Shown here: positions 14,659 to 22,659 of the stretch, one piece after another
How positions within the stretch are numbered: position 1 is the stretch's first letter
Layout: the number at the start of each line of letters is the position of its first letter
Assembly: GCA_017464845.1 (NCBI GenBank)
Contig: JAFTYD010000024.1
Span: forward strand, 1-33,517
DNA from: Clostridia bacterium
GTDB lineage: Bacteria > Bacillota > Clostridia > Christensenellales > UBA1242
Reading direction: 5' to 3'
DNA: 33,517 nt
Notes under the pieces: generated by a model
Seen by the model: the letters and a program-made list of their open reading frames with translations, nothing else
The model's database searches: none
Told to the model about the DNA's origin: nothing
Translations under genes and position numbers: made by a program

Positions 14659-16527
14659 TTAATATGGTGTATAATCAGTACTTTCTGGATTAGTTTCAGT
14701 AGTTTCTTCTTGAGGTAATACATAATCTTCTGATTGAACAACACTTTCTGATGATTTTACTTTCTTTACTTTTTTAGGTTTAGTTTGATTTTGGTCATTA
14801 CCTTTAAACATAAAATAATTTAAAATGTTTAATGCGATTAACAAAATAAAGAAATATAAATATGAAACAATAATATTTGCACCTTTATAAATTGAGGTTA
14901 CAAGGAAGCCACTATCTAAAGTTGCACCACCAATAAATATTGATAAATCAAAGTGTGCAAATGGGAATAATTGCCAAATCAAATAAGGCATTAAAAGAGA
15001 ATTTCCAACCAATGTTAATACATATATAAATGCAATTACACCACATGCTTTATAGAAATTTTTGATTAAGATAGAAACTGTTGTTGCAATAGAAAGCCAC
15101 ATAATTATTGTTAAGGTTGATAATAAGATTTTTTCAATTATGAATCTAAATGATGAAAGGATTCTTATTTTTCCACCTGGTGTAATAGCTAAGATACAAG
15201 CCTCAGGTGAACCATAAATACAAAGTCCAAGTATTATTGAAATTACACTAACAGCAAAAACAAGCAACAATGAAACTATAATTAAAGCAAGGATTTTTGA
15301 AAAATAAATTTGAGTTTTTGTCAATGAAGTAGAAACAAACATTTCTGTTTTTCCAGAAAATTTTTCAAAAGCAAATGTATATAAAACATAAGCGATTATA
15401 TATATAATTATTACAAATAAAGCTATTGTAAAAAGATGATATGCAAAATCATAAGCTGTTACTTTATTTGAACTTTGACCAAAGTTAAGAGGTGCTAAGT
15501 ATCTGTCTTGATATATATTTTTTTCTGTTAAATAGTAATCAGAAATAGCAACTGTTTGTTTTAATTCATAAGCATTAAAATCTGAATAATTTAAATATTT
15601 ATTCATAGATTTTGTACCAAATTGATCTTCCATATCAATAAGTAATTGTGCTTTTAAACAATCAATAGCAGAATTAACTTGAAGTTTGTAATTCCAGATT
15701 AAAATTTCAATCTTTTCTTTTATTTCTTCATCATTTTTCTCTGTTGAAGAGTTGTATAATAAATCAATTTCTGTATCAATATTTTCCAATTTTGATTTTA
15801 CATTTAAATAATAATCGTCATTTAATTTTATAGCATAAGCAGGATTTATTTCATAAATAGACAAGTCGTTAACCATTTCGTCAACTTCTTTAACTGATTT
15901 ATAATAGTTATGTACAACAGCATCAGCATATGCTTTAATTTTGTTTACACTATTATTATCTTTTAGGGTACTATATTCACTTTGTTTAGGAAGATTTTTC
16001 TTAACGTTTTTTAACAAATTTGTAATAGTTTTGTATTCATCATCCTTAATAAGAAGTGAAGATTTTAATGTATCAAGTTTTTCATAATTTTCCATATATT
16101 CTTGGAATTTTATAGTTTTTAAATATAAATCATACATCAAATCAATTAAAGGTTTATCGGTTGTTGTGTCATCATATAATTCTCTATATAAAAGATAAAA
16201 AGAATCACAAAATTCGTCTTTTACTTCAACAATTTCATCTTTATCAGATTTTTGTTGAATTTTTTCAATAAGTAACTTATTATTCTCTAATTGAGAATTT
16301 AAAAAAGCATGAGAGTCTGTAGTTTTTTCGTTTGAATTATAGAAATTATCATAAAGCTCAACTATTGAATCACCAGTAATTTTTGATTCATTGTAATCTA
16401 ACTTATCTGTTTTTAAAAATATTCCAGTGAAAGACATAGCTACAACCATTATGGCTAGCATAATGTAAGTTAAAGGGTGCATTATGATCTTTTTTAATTC
16501 GTTCATTGTTTGAATAAATAATTTCAC
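14659..16527 (-). CDS. ABC-2 type transporter permease
   Basis: A 622-residue membrane subunit. One membrane helix lies near residues 15-37. A long, charged, largely helical segment (about 40-355), expected outside the membrane, follows. A cluster of about six helices (about 360-575) resembles the ABC-2 permease core. The cytosolic C-terminal tail is Lys-rich, then Glu/Thr-rich. It uses a GTG start with AGGAG eight bases upstream, 21 bases after its ATPase gene. The cargo is unknown; large extracellular inserts occur in ABC exporters of peptides, antibiotics or cell-surface factors. It is the last gene of its unit, next to a bidirectional terminator. Confidence 0.85.
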   Translation of the reverse strand: MKLFIQTMNELKKIIMHPLTYIMLAIMVVAMSFTGIFLKTDKLDYNESKITGDSIVELYDNFYNSNEKTTDSHAFLNSQLENNKLLIEKIQQKSDKDEIVEVKDEFCDSFYLLYRELYDDTTTDKPLIDLMYDLYLKTIKFQEYMENYEKLDTLKSSLLIKDDEYKTITNLLKNVKKNLPKQSEYSTLKDNNSVNKIKAYADAVVHNYYKSVKEVDEMVNDLSIYEINPAYAIKLNDDYYLNVKSKLENIDTEIDLLYNSSTEKNDEEIKEKIEILIWNYKLQVNSAIDCLKAQLLIDMEDQFGTKSMNKYLNYSDFNAYELKQTVAISDYYLTEKNIYQDRYLAPLNFGQSSNKVTAYDFAYHLFTIALFVIIIYIIAYVLYTFAFEKFSGKTEMFVSTSLTKTQIYFSKILALIIVSLLLVFAVSVISIILGLCIYGSPEACILAITPGGKIRILSSFRFIIEKILLSTLTIIMWLSIATTVSILIKNFYKACGVIAFIYVLTLVGNSLLMPYLIWQLFPFAHFDLSIFIGGATLDSGFLVTSIYKGANIIVSYLYFFILLIALNILNYFMFKGNDQNQTKPKKVKKVKSSESVVQSEDYVLPQEETTETNPESTDYTPY

Positions 16528-16548
16528 TAGTTTTTCTCCTATTTAATT

Positions 16549-17466
16549 TTATATTCCATTGTTTTGTGATGCCATCATTTTATCAATTTTATATCTCAAT
16601 TGACCTGCACCAAAAATTGAAATCTTTTTCTCAGTTAAAAGTTTAATGATTTTTGCAATGTTTTCATCATCGGTTTCAAGGATTAAACGATTGTTGTTTA
16701 ATTTAACATTTAGACCAAATTCTTTTATAGTAAGTTTACCAGCATAATTTGGGTGACTAACTTTTATGAATTTATATTCTTTTGAATCTTTAAAGAGTCT
16801 AACACTTGATGCTTCATATTCAGAAACAATTCTTCCTTCTTCCAAAACAATAAATCTATCACAAAGATTTGTTAAAAGTTCAACATCTCTACCAGTAATA
16901 ATTGCTGACAATTTATTTTTCTTAATTAAATTGGTTATTGTGTTTAAAACCTTATATTGTTCATCTCCACGAAGAGATTTAAGAGGTTCATCTAAAAGTA
17001 TTATATTTGAATTTGGTAAGAAAGCTTGTGCAAGGGAAAGTTTCTTTTTGATTGAGTAAGGAAATTTTCTTGTTTTGTCATATGTTCTGCTTTGTAAATT
17101 AAATAATGCTAAAGATTCAAGAATTCTTTGCTTATCAATATTTTTATAAAGATTAGAAAATATCTTTAAATTTTGATATGCAGACAAATATCCATAAAAC
17201 TTTGGAGGGTCAATTGCGATACTTGGGGCAACATATGATTTATTTTTTTCTTGAATGTTTTTACCTTTAATAATCACTTGACCAGATGTTATTGGATTTA
17301 TACCAACCAAACATTTTAAAAAATCAGTTTTTCCAGATTGTTCATTTCCTAATATTCCAACAACCTCTCCTTGTGACAATGAAAAATCAACATGGTCAAT
17401 ACAGACAATGTTATTTTTTACACATGTTAAATCATAAACTTCTATAATTTTCTTATTATTATTCAT
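16549..17466 (-). CDS. ABC transporter ATP-binding protein with degenerate motifs
   Basis: A 305-residue ATPase partner of the adjacent permease, resembling BcrA-type exporters. The Walker A reads GNEQSGKT (40-47), with Gln43 in place of the usual Gly. The signature that should read YSGGM is YSIKK (137-141), losing both Gly. Walker B is intact (ILLDE, Asp159-Glu160). The switch His is replaced (ITGRD, Arg193). A C-terminal domain (about 220-305) ends in an ACT-like MxxI pattern typical of this exporter type. If it acts as a homodimer, hydrolysis should be slow or altered. The promoter puts the transcription start at the ATG, without a ribosome site. Confidence 0.88.
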   Translation of the reverse strand: MNNNKKIIEVYDLTCVKNNIVCIDHVDFSLSQGEVVGILGNEQSGKTDFLKCLVGINPITSGQVIIKGKNIQEKNKSYVAPSIAIDPPKFYGYLSAYQNLKIFSNLYKNIDKQRILESLALFNLQSRTYDKTRKFPYSIKKKLSLAQAFLPNSNIILLDEPLKSLRGDEQYKVLNTITNLIKKNKLSAIITGRDVELLTNLCDRFIVLEEGRIVSEYEASSVRLFKDSKEYKFIKVSHPNYAGKLTIKEFGLNVKLNNNRLILETDDENIAKIIKLLTEKKISIFGAGQLRYKIDKMMASQNNGI

Positions 17467-17472
17467 AAATTA

Positions 17473-17501
17473 AGTATAACATTATTTTGTTTGTTTGTAA
17501 A
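17473..17501 (-). promoter_or_regulatory. SigA-type promoter for the ABC transporter operon
   Basis: On the minus strand TTTACA (17501-17496), 17 bases, TATACT (17478-17473). The ATG (17466) starts six bases later, so the message is predicted to be leaderless. Confidence 0.7.
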
Positions 17502-17532
17502 GATTTTTATTTAATTTAATAAATTAAATTAA

Positions 17533-17563
17533 TAAAAAAAGACTAATTTTTGAAAATTAGTCT
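17533..17563 (-). terminator. intrinsic terminator after the DUF4364 gene
   Basis: On the minus strand AGACTAAT pairs with ATTAGTCT (17563-17540), followed by a run of T (17539-17533). The gene's stop codon lies within the stem. Confidence 0.85.
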
Positions 17564-18090
17564 GTATTTATGAGATTTTCGAAAATATATTCGTAAACTG
17601 AAGGTGCTTTATTTCTCCATTTAGCACAAGCTTCTTCTGCACTTTGTCTTGTTGGAGCCTTAACTGATAAATGAAATAAAGGTTGATTTACGAGGGGTTC
17701 ATAAATTTTAAATGTCAAAGTATAAGAACCATCTTCATTTTTATCATATCTTGAAACATATTCTTGAGAAATTTTTATATCAAGTTTATTATTTTTACTA
17801 TATTCAGTAATTTCATCTCTTAATTCTTTTGGTATTTTTTTATAAAAAAGTGATAAACAATCTCTTCCTTCAAAAGTTAATGTGTATCTTAATTCATTCT
17901 CTTTGCAATTATTTTTATATATAAGCCTAGCATCTGAAAGGTGATACAATAGATCAATACAATCCATATAGTTTATCCAGTTGTTTTTTACATAACAAAT
18001 ATCGATAATATTATTTTCAGTTAAAGGAATTTCCATTTTTTCCATTAAAAAAAGTATTATTAGCTTTTTTGTTACAATATCGTTTTCCAT
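17557..18090 (-). CDS. DUF4364 family protein (winged-helix-like)
   Basis: A 177-residue protein with the DUF4364 layout common in Clostridia. The N-terminal winged-helix half begins KKLIILFLMEKMEIPLTENNI and includes the WINYMDCIDLLYHLSDARLIY segment and the YTLTFEGRDCL wing. The C-terminal half holds a strand-rich domain with DGSYTLTFKIYE. A regulatory role is possible from the fold, but no target is known. GGAG precedes the ATG. It is a separate unit upstream of the ABC operon, ended by its own terminator. Confidence 0.85.
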   Translation of the reverse strand: MENDIVTKKLIILFLMEKMEIPLTENNIIDICYVKNNWINYMDCIDLLYHLSDARLIYKNNCKENELRYTLTFEGRDCLSLFYKKIPKELRDEITEYSKNNKLDIKISQEYVSRYDKNEDGSYTLTFKIYEPLVNQPLFHLSVKAPTRQSAEEACAKWRNKAPSVYEYIFENLINTD

Positions 18091-18175
18091 AGTAAAATCT
18101 CCAATTTTTTTGATATCTCTATAATACCACTAAAATATATTTTTAGCAAATTTTTTATTAATTTTAAAATAATAT

Positions 18176-18203
18176 TTGATTTTTTTTTAAATTGTGCTAC
18201 AAT
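18176..18203 (+). promoter_or_regulatory. SigA-type promoter for the acidic protein gene
   Basis: TTGATT (18176-18181), 16-base spacer, TACAAT (18198-18203). AGGAG at 18211-18215 precedes ATG 18222. Confidence 0.65.
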
Positions 18204-18221
18204 GGTTTTTAGGAGATTGAT

Positions 18222-19079
18222 ATGGAAAAAATAGAGCTTATTAACATTAAAAATTTCATAGCAAAATGTAATGAACTATTGCTTGGAAAGTATTTTTCAC
18301 TTGAACCAAAGATTGAAGATATTTTAAAGTCAATAACAGAAAGTGAACAAATATATGCACTCATTGAAGATTGTTTAAAAGAATATGATCATAACTCAAT
18401 GGTAAATAGAACTTTTGTAATTGATGCTAATACAAACAAGGGTAGGGTAGATTTACCAAAAGATGAAGTTAGTGTTATTGCATTAGTATTTTGTATATTA
18501 ACAGATATTTCAGAAGGTAGAATAAAAATTAATCAATTCTTAAATACATACTTTACTGATAAATCAACAAATTCTGAGTTTACAAATTTTGGTTTAAAGA
18601 TTATTGCTCCATTTAGAAATTTAATTGCACATGCTTTTAATGTTTCTGCTAATGCTTCAATTAAGCAAGTAGAAGAAGAAAGAGTTCAATTAGAAAATGA
18701 AGAAAATGAAATTGAAACTGAAGAAGAAATTGAAGAAGTAGTAGAGGAGGATGAAAATTTGGAACTTAATGAATTGTTTATTAAAATTCAAACTGTTTGT
18801 GATCAAATGGTTTCAGCATTAAAATTTGAGAAAAAAAGAAAGTCTGAATTTGATGATGCTGAGTATATTATTAATTCAATAATTGAAGCTTGCAATATTA
18901 AAAATTTAGAAGTATTAAATGGTCTTGTAATTGGTCTAAATTATATTTCAAAAAAGGTTAAAACAATAAAGTATGGTTTAGAAGAAATAAATACATTAAT
19001 ATATGAATTTTATAATCAAGGTTTAGAAGATGATGATTATGATGATGATGATTTAGAAGATGAAGAAGACGAAGATTAA
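18222..19079 (+). CDS. acidic protein of unknown function
   Basis: A 285-residue, mostly helical soluble protein. I recognise the general type from clostridial genomes but know no function. The N-terminal part (about 1-145) ends in PFRNLIAHAF, whose R-N-x3-H spacing resembles the HEPN RNase motif; this could be chance. A strongly acidic linker (about 150-185, many Glu) leads to a second helical part. The C-terminus is the very acidic DDDYDDDDLEDEEDED. The last 27 bases overlap the end of the convergent ylbJ gene. Strong promoter and ribosome site. Confidence 0.8.
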   Translation: MEKIELINIKNFIAKCNELLLGKYFSLEPKIEDILKSITESEQIYALIEDCLKEYDHNSMVNRTFVIDANTNKGRVDLPKDEVSVIALVFCILTDISEGRIKINQFLNTYFTDKSTNSEFTNFGLKIIAPFRNLIAHAFNVSANASIKQVEEERVQLENEENEIETEEEIEEVVEEDENLELNELFIKIQTVCDQMVSALKFEKKRKSEFDDAEYIINSIIEACNIKNLEVLNGLVIGLNYISKKVKTIKYGLEEINTLIYEFYNQGLEDDDYDDDDLEDEEDED

Positions 19080-20009
19080 TGCAAAGATTAAAGCAAATAA
19101 TGCGTGAGTAAATTTTTGTAAAATAAAAAGAGAAATTGGCATATCTAATTTTGATAACATAGTTAAAGATTGAAGGATGGTTGATATTCCACCAAAACTT
19201 ATTATAAAGCTACAAAATACAGTAGCGAAAGTAAGTGAAAAATTGGTTGAAATATCAATACATCCTTTTGTTATTTCTATGAGTCCTACAAGAAAAATAC
19301 CTATTTTTTGTGGTAAAAATGCAAAAAAACTTGAAAAAAACTCAATAATTATGAAAAAAATCGCAATTATTGTACCTACAGAGATTATACTTAAGCTTGA
19401 ATTAATAACTATTTCGCTTATATCTATTGTCTGTTTTATTGATATATTTTGATGATTGTTTTTTATAAAACAATCATTTTTTATTTTTATTTTTCTATAT
19501 AAAAAACCATTAAAAATTGCACCTAAAATATGTGATAAAAAAATTATATATCCACACATTACATTCGATATCATTCCTATGCCAACTGCACCTATAATAA
19601 ACATCGGGCCAGATGTTGAGCAAAAACTTGTCATTTTGTAAGCATCACTTTTTTTTATTTTTCCACTTTGATAAAGGTCTGCTGTCATCTTTGCACCAAC
19701 AGGGTATCCGGAGATAATACTCATTAAAAATACAAAAAAACTTTCAGGAGGAGTGTTATATATTTTTTTAGTAAAATTGCTATATTTTTTTGAAAAATTT
19801 TCTATAACATTTAATTCAAATAAAAGCTTTGTAAAAAACATAAAAGGTAGTACAGATGGTAAAACATTTAATGCCCATGCACTAATTCCATTGAAACAAG
19901 AGTTAATGTATTTTTTTGGAAAAATTACCATATTTAAAATGATAAGTAAAATTAAAAAAGTTAAAAAATAATTAATTTTTTTATTTTTTTTATCGCTAAC
20001 AATTGACAT
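19053..20009 (-). CDS. ylbJ: sporulation integral membrane protein YlbJ
   Basis: A 318-residue polytopic membrane protein needed for proper spore formation in Bacillus; related to nucleoside-transporter gate domains. The family block IISGYPVGAKMTADLYQSGKI is clear, followed by TSFCSTSGPMFIIGAVGIGM and a second gate-like repeat with FGGISTILQS near the C-terminus. AAGGAG precedes the ATG. A possible SigE-type promoter lies at 20058-20031, fitting mother-cell expression. The final codons overlap the convergent acidic gene, and its start region carries the pta promoter on the other strand. Confidence 0.88.
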   Translation of the reverse strand: MSIVSDKKNKKINYFLTFLILLIILNMVIFPKKYINSCFNGISAWALNVLPSVLPFMFFTKLLFELNVIENFSKKYSNFTKKIYNTPPESFFVFLMSIISGYPVGAKMTADLYQSGKIKKSDAYKMTSFCSTSGPMFIIGAVGIGMISNVMCGYIIFLSHILGAIFNGFLYRKIKIKNDCFIKNNHQNISIKQTIDISEIVINSSLSIISVGTIIAIFFIIIEFFSSFFAFLPQKIGIFLVGLIEITKGCIDISTNFSLTFATVFCSFIISFGGISTILQSLTMLSKLDMPISLFILQKFTHALFALIFALIFVFFIF

Positions 20010-20031
20010 AAATTCTCCTTAATAATATAAT
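20003..20031 (+). promoter_or_regulatory. consensus SigA promoter of pta-ackA
   Basis: Perfect TTGACA (20003-20008) and perfect TATAAT (20026-20031) with the ideal 17-base spacer. It overlaps the start codon and ribosome site of divergent ylbJ. The pta ATG is about 37 bases past the expected +1, behind AAAGGA. Confidence 0.85.
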
Positions 20032-20058
20032 AGATATGTCGAAAATATAAATATAAGA
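20031..20058 (-). promoter_or_regulatory. possible mother-cell (SigE-type) promoter of ylbJ
   Basis: Minus strand TCTTATA (20058-20052), 13 bases, CATATCTA (20038-20031). It is almost the same as the element before spoIVFB (TCTTATT-N13-CATATCAT). The ylbJ ribosome site AAGGAG starts about 11 bases downstream. Confidence 0.4.
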
Positions 20059-20074
20059 ATTAAAAGGATAAGAA

Positions 20075-21058
20075 ATGTTTAGTATAAAAAAATTATATGA
20101 AACTGCAAGTAAGAAAAATAAACTTATTGTTTTTCCTGAAGCAGGTTTTAGTGACAGAACAATTGAAGCAGTAAAAATTATTAATAAGAAAAAAATCGCA
20201 AGAGTTTTACTTATTGGAGATGCAAGTGCTTTAGTTCTTAGAGATAAGACTTTAGCTGATTTAGAAATTATAAATCCAGCAACATATGACAAATTTGATG
20301 AAGTTGCAAATTGTCTTTATGAAAAGAGAAAAGAAAAAGGAATGACTATTGAAGAAGCAAAAGAACTTGCTCTTGACCCATATTACTTTTCAACTTTGTT
20401 AGTTGAAATGGGAATAGCTGATGGTATGATAGGAGGTGCAGAAGTTTCAACTGCAAGAACTATTAAACCTGCTCTTCAAATTATTAAAGCAAAATCAAAA
20501 GGAGATGTTATTTCTTCTTGTTTCTTGATTCATGGTAAAAATAAATTCTTAAAAGGTAAAACAATGGTTGTTTCAGATGCTGGAGTTTGTCCAAACCCAA
20601 CATCAGAGGAACTTGCAGTTATTGCAAGAGAAAGTGTTGAATCTTTTAGATCATTTGGTCTTACTGATCCAAGAGTTGCTTTCCTTTCTTATTCAAGTAA
20701 AGGTAGTGCAAAAAGTGAAATGGTTGATAAAGTTAGAACAGCTTTTGAAATTTTCCATGAACAAAATAGCGATATTATAGCTGATGGAGAATTACAATTC
20801 GATGCAGCTATGGTAGAAAAAGTTGCACAATTAAAAGCTCCAAATAGTCCTGTTAAGGGTGATGCAAATATTTTAATATTCCCAAATTTAGAAACTGGAA
20901 ATATTACTTATAAAACTATGCAATATTTAGGTGGCTTAAATGCTGTTGGTCCAATTATGCAAGGTTTAAGAAAACCTGTAAATGATTTATCAAGAGGTTG
21001 CTCTGTTTCTGATATAGTAACACTTACAGCAATCACAGCTTTACAATGTGAAGATTAA
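20075..21058 (+). CDS. pta: phosphate acetyltransferase
   Basis: Interconverts acetyl-CoA and acetyl phosphate, the first step of acetate formation. The 327-residue length is the short single-domain Pta. Seen: KNKLIVFPEAGFSDRTIEA at the start, DGMIGGAEVSTARTIKPALQ, VVSDAGVCPNPTSEELA, SYSSKGSA, and near the end IFPNLETGNITYK and GPIMQGLRKPVNDLSRGCS, the Pta signature. It is followed 17 bases later by ackA. The consensus promoter upstream suggests strong constitutive expression, fitting a fermentative anaerobe. Confidence 0.96.
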   Translation: MFSIKKLYETASKKNKLIVFPEAGFSDRTIEAVKIINKKKIARVLLIGDASALVLRDKTLADLEIINPATYDKFDEVANCLYEKRKEKGMTIEEAKELALDPYYFSTLLVEMGIADGMIGGAEVSTARTIKPALQIIKAKSKGDVISSCFLIHGKNKFLKGKTMVVSDAGVCPNPTSEELAVIARESVESFRSFGLTDPRVAFLSYSSKGSAKSEMVDKVRTAFEIFHEQNSDIIADGELQFDAAMVEKVAQLKAPNSPVKGDANILIFPNLETGNITYKTMQYLGGLNAVGPIMQGLRKPVNDLSRGCSVSDIVTLTAITALQCED

Positions 21059-21075
21059 TAAGGAGAGATAAAATA

Positions 21076-22281
21076 ATGAAAATTTTTGTATTAAACGCTG
21101 GTAGTTCTTCATTAAAATATCAATTAATTGATATGGAAAATGAAAATGTTATCGCAAAAGGAAATGTTGAAAAAATTGGACTTGAAGGTTCATTTATTAA
21201 ATATAAAGCAAATGGAAAAGAATTAATTCTTGATGGAGCATCAAATCATACAGATGCTATTTCAAGAGTTATTAACCTTTTAACAGATAATGAAAATGGT
21301 GTTGTTGAAAGTTTAGATGAAATAAGTGCTGTTGCTCATAGAGTTGTTCAAGGTGGCTGGTTATTCCAAAAATCTGAACTTGTAACAGATGAAGTTATTG
21401 AAAAAATTGAAAGTTTGTTTGAACTTGCACCTTTGCATAATCCTGCAAATGTTGCTGGGATTAAAGCTTGTCAACAAGTTATGAAAGATATTCCACAAGT
21501 TGTGGTTTTTGATACATCTTTCCATCAAACTATGCCTGCAAAAGCTTATATGTATGGTATTAAATATGAAGACTATGAAGAATATCATATTAGAAAATAT
21601 GGTGCTCATGGAACTTCTCATAGATTTGTTTCATCAGAAGTTGCAAAGATTATGAATAGACCATTAGAAGAACTTAAGGTTATTACTGTTCACGTTGGTA
21701 ATGGTTCTAGTATTACAGCTATCGATCATGGTAAAAGTGTTGATACAACAATGGGATTCACTCCACTTGAAGGTTTAGTTATGGGAACAAGAAGTGGTGA
21801 TATTGACCCAACAGTTGTTCAATATCTTTGCAAAAAGAAAAATATGACAGTTGAAGAAGTTATAACTTATCTTAATAAAAAATGTGGTATAGATGGTGTT
21901 TCTGGAGTTTCTAGCGATATGAGAGCTATTAACGAAGCTGTTGAACAAGGAAATGAAAGAGCTAAACTTGCTCTTGATATGTTACTTTATAGAGTTACAA
22001 AATATGTTGGTGCTTATATGGCAGCAATGAATGGTGCTGATGCTATCGTATTTACAGGTGGTATTGGTGAAAATCAGGAAGACCTTAGAGAATATGTTTG
22101 TCAACAATTAGCATTTGCTGGTGTTGAAATTGATGTTGATAGAAACTGGAATCTTCCAAGAGGTACAGTTGAAGAATTAAGTACACAAAATTCAAAAGTT
22201 AAAGTTTATAGAATTCCAACTGATGAAGAACTTTTAATGGCAAGAGATTGTCAAGAAATAGTTAAAAGTTTGAAAAAGTAA
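21076..22281 (+). CDS. ackA: acetate kinase
   Basis: Transfers phosphate from acetyl phosphate to ADP, making ATP and acetate (substrate-level ATP). The 401-residue length is usual. VLNAGSSSLKY (ASKHA signature 1), VFDTSFHQTMP, HGTSHRFVS, VHVGNGSS, GLVMGTRSGDIDP (with the catalytic Arg) and FTGGIGENQ are all present. A good AAGGAG lies just before the ATG. It forms an operon with pta. No convincing terminator separates it from the promoter of rpmF. Confidence 0.97.
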   Translation: MKIFVLNAGSSSLKYQLIDMENENVIAKGNVEKIGLEGSFIKYKANGKELILDGASNHTDAISRVINLLTDNENGVVESLDEISAVAHRVVQGGWLFQKSELVTDEVIEKIESLFELAPLHNPANVAGIKACQQVMKDIPQVVVFDTSFHQTMPAKAYMYGIKYEDYEEYHIRKYGAHGTSHRFVSSEVAKIMNRPLEELKVITVHVGNGSSITAIDHGKSVDTTMGFTPLEGLVMGTRSGDIDPTVVQYLCKKKNMTVEEVITYLNKKCGIDGVSGVSSDMRAINEAVEQGNERAKLALDMLLYRVTKYVGAYMAAMNGADAIVFTGGIGENQEDLREYVCQQLAFAGVEIDVDRNWNLPRGTVEELSTQNSKVKVYRIPTDEELLMARDCQEIVKSLKK

Positions 22282-22290
22282 AAATTTTAC

Positions 22291-22319
22291 TTGACTTTTA
22301 TTACTCAATAAGATATACT
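22291..22319 (+). promoter_or_regulatory. SigA-type promoter for rpmF
   Basis: TTGACT (22291-22296), 17-base spacer, TATACT (22314-22319). AAGGAGG precedes ATG 22363. Confidence 0.8.
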
Positions 22320-22362
22320 ATCCAAGCAGATTTATAAATAAAGTACATTAAAGGAGGAAATC

Positions 22363-22557
22363 ATGGCAGTTCCAAAGGGGAAGGTTTCAAAACAAAGAAA
22401 AAGAACAAGAAATTCAGCTAATTTTAAAGTAGCTGCACCAACTCTTGTTGAATGTCCAAAATGTCACGCATTCAAACAACCACATATGGTATGTAAAAAT
22501 TGTGGAACTTATGACAATAGAGTTGTTATCGAAACTGAAGATAAAAATAATAAATAA
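22363..22557 (+). CDS. rpmF: ribosomal protein L32 (zinc-binding form)
   Basis: A 64-residue large-subunit protein. The basic N-terminus (AVPKGKVSKQRKRTRNS) is that of L32. Two CxxC pairs (CPKCH and CKNCG) show the zinc-binding form. In many Firmicutes it follows a DUF177 gene, which is absent here. It has its own promoter and its own terminator. Confidence 0.97.
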   Translation: MAVPKGKVSKQRKRTRNSANFKVAAPTLVECPKCHAFKQPHMVCKNCGTYDNRVVIETEDKNNK

Positions 22558-22564
22558 TGTTAAG

Positions 22565-22596
22565 AAAAATACATAACAAAAGTTATGTATTTTTTT
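22565..22596 (+). terminator. intrinsic terminator after rpmF
   Basis: AAATACATAAC (22567-22577) pairs with GTTATGTATTT (22582-22592), loop AAAA, inside a run of T. It isolates rpmF from plsX. Confidence 0.85.
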
Positions 22597-22610
22597 ATAC
22601 TAAAATCACT

Positions 22611-22638
22611 TTGAAAATATTAATTTTTTTGTTATAAT
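22611..22638 (+). promoter_or_regulatory. SigA-type promoter for plsX-rnc-smc-ftsY
   Basis: TTGAAA (22611-22616), 16-base spacer, TATAAT (22633-22638). GGGAGA precedes ATG 22660. Confidence 0.75.
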
Positions 22639-22659
22639 ATTTTATCGGGAGATTATATA

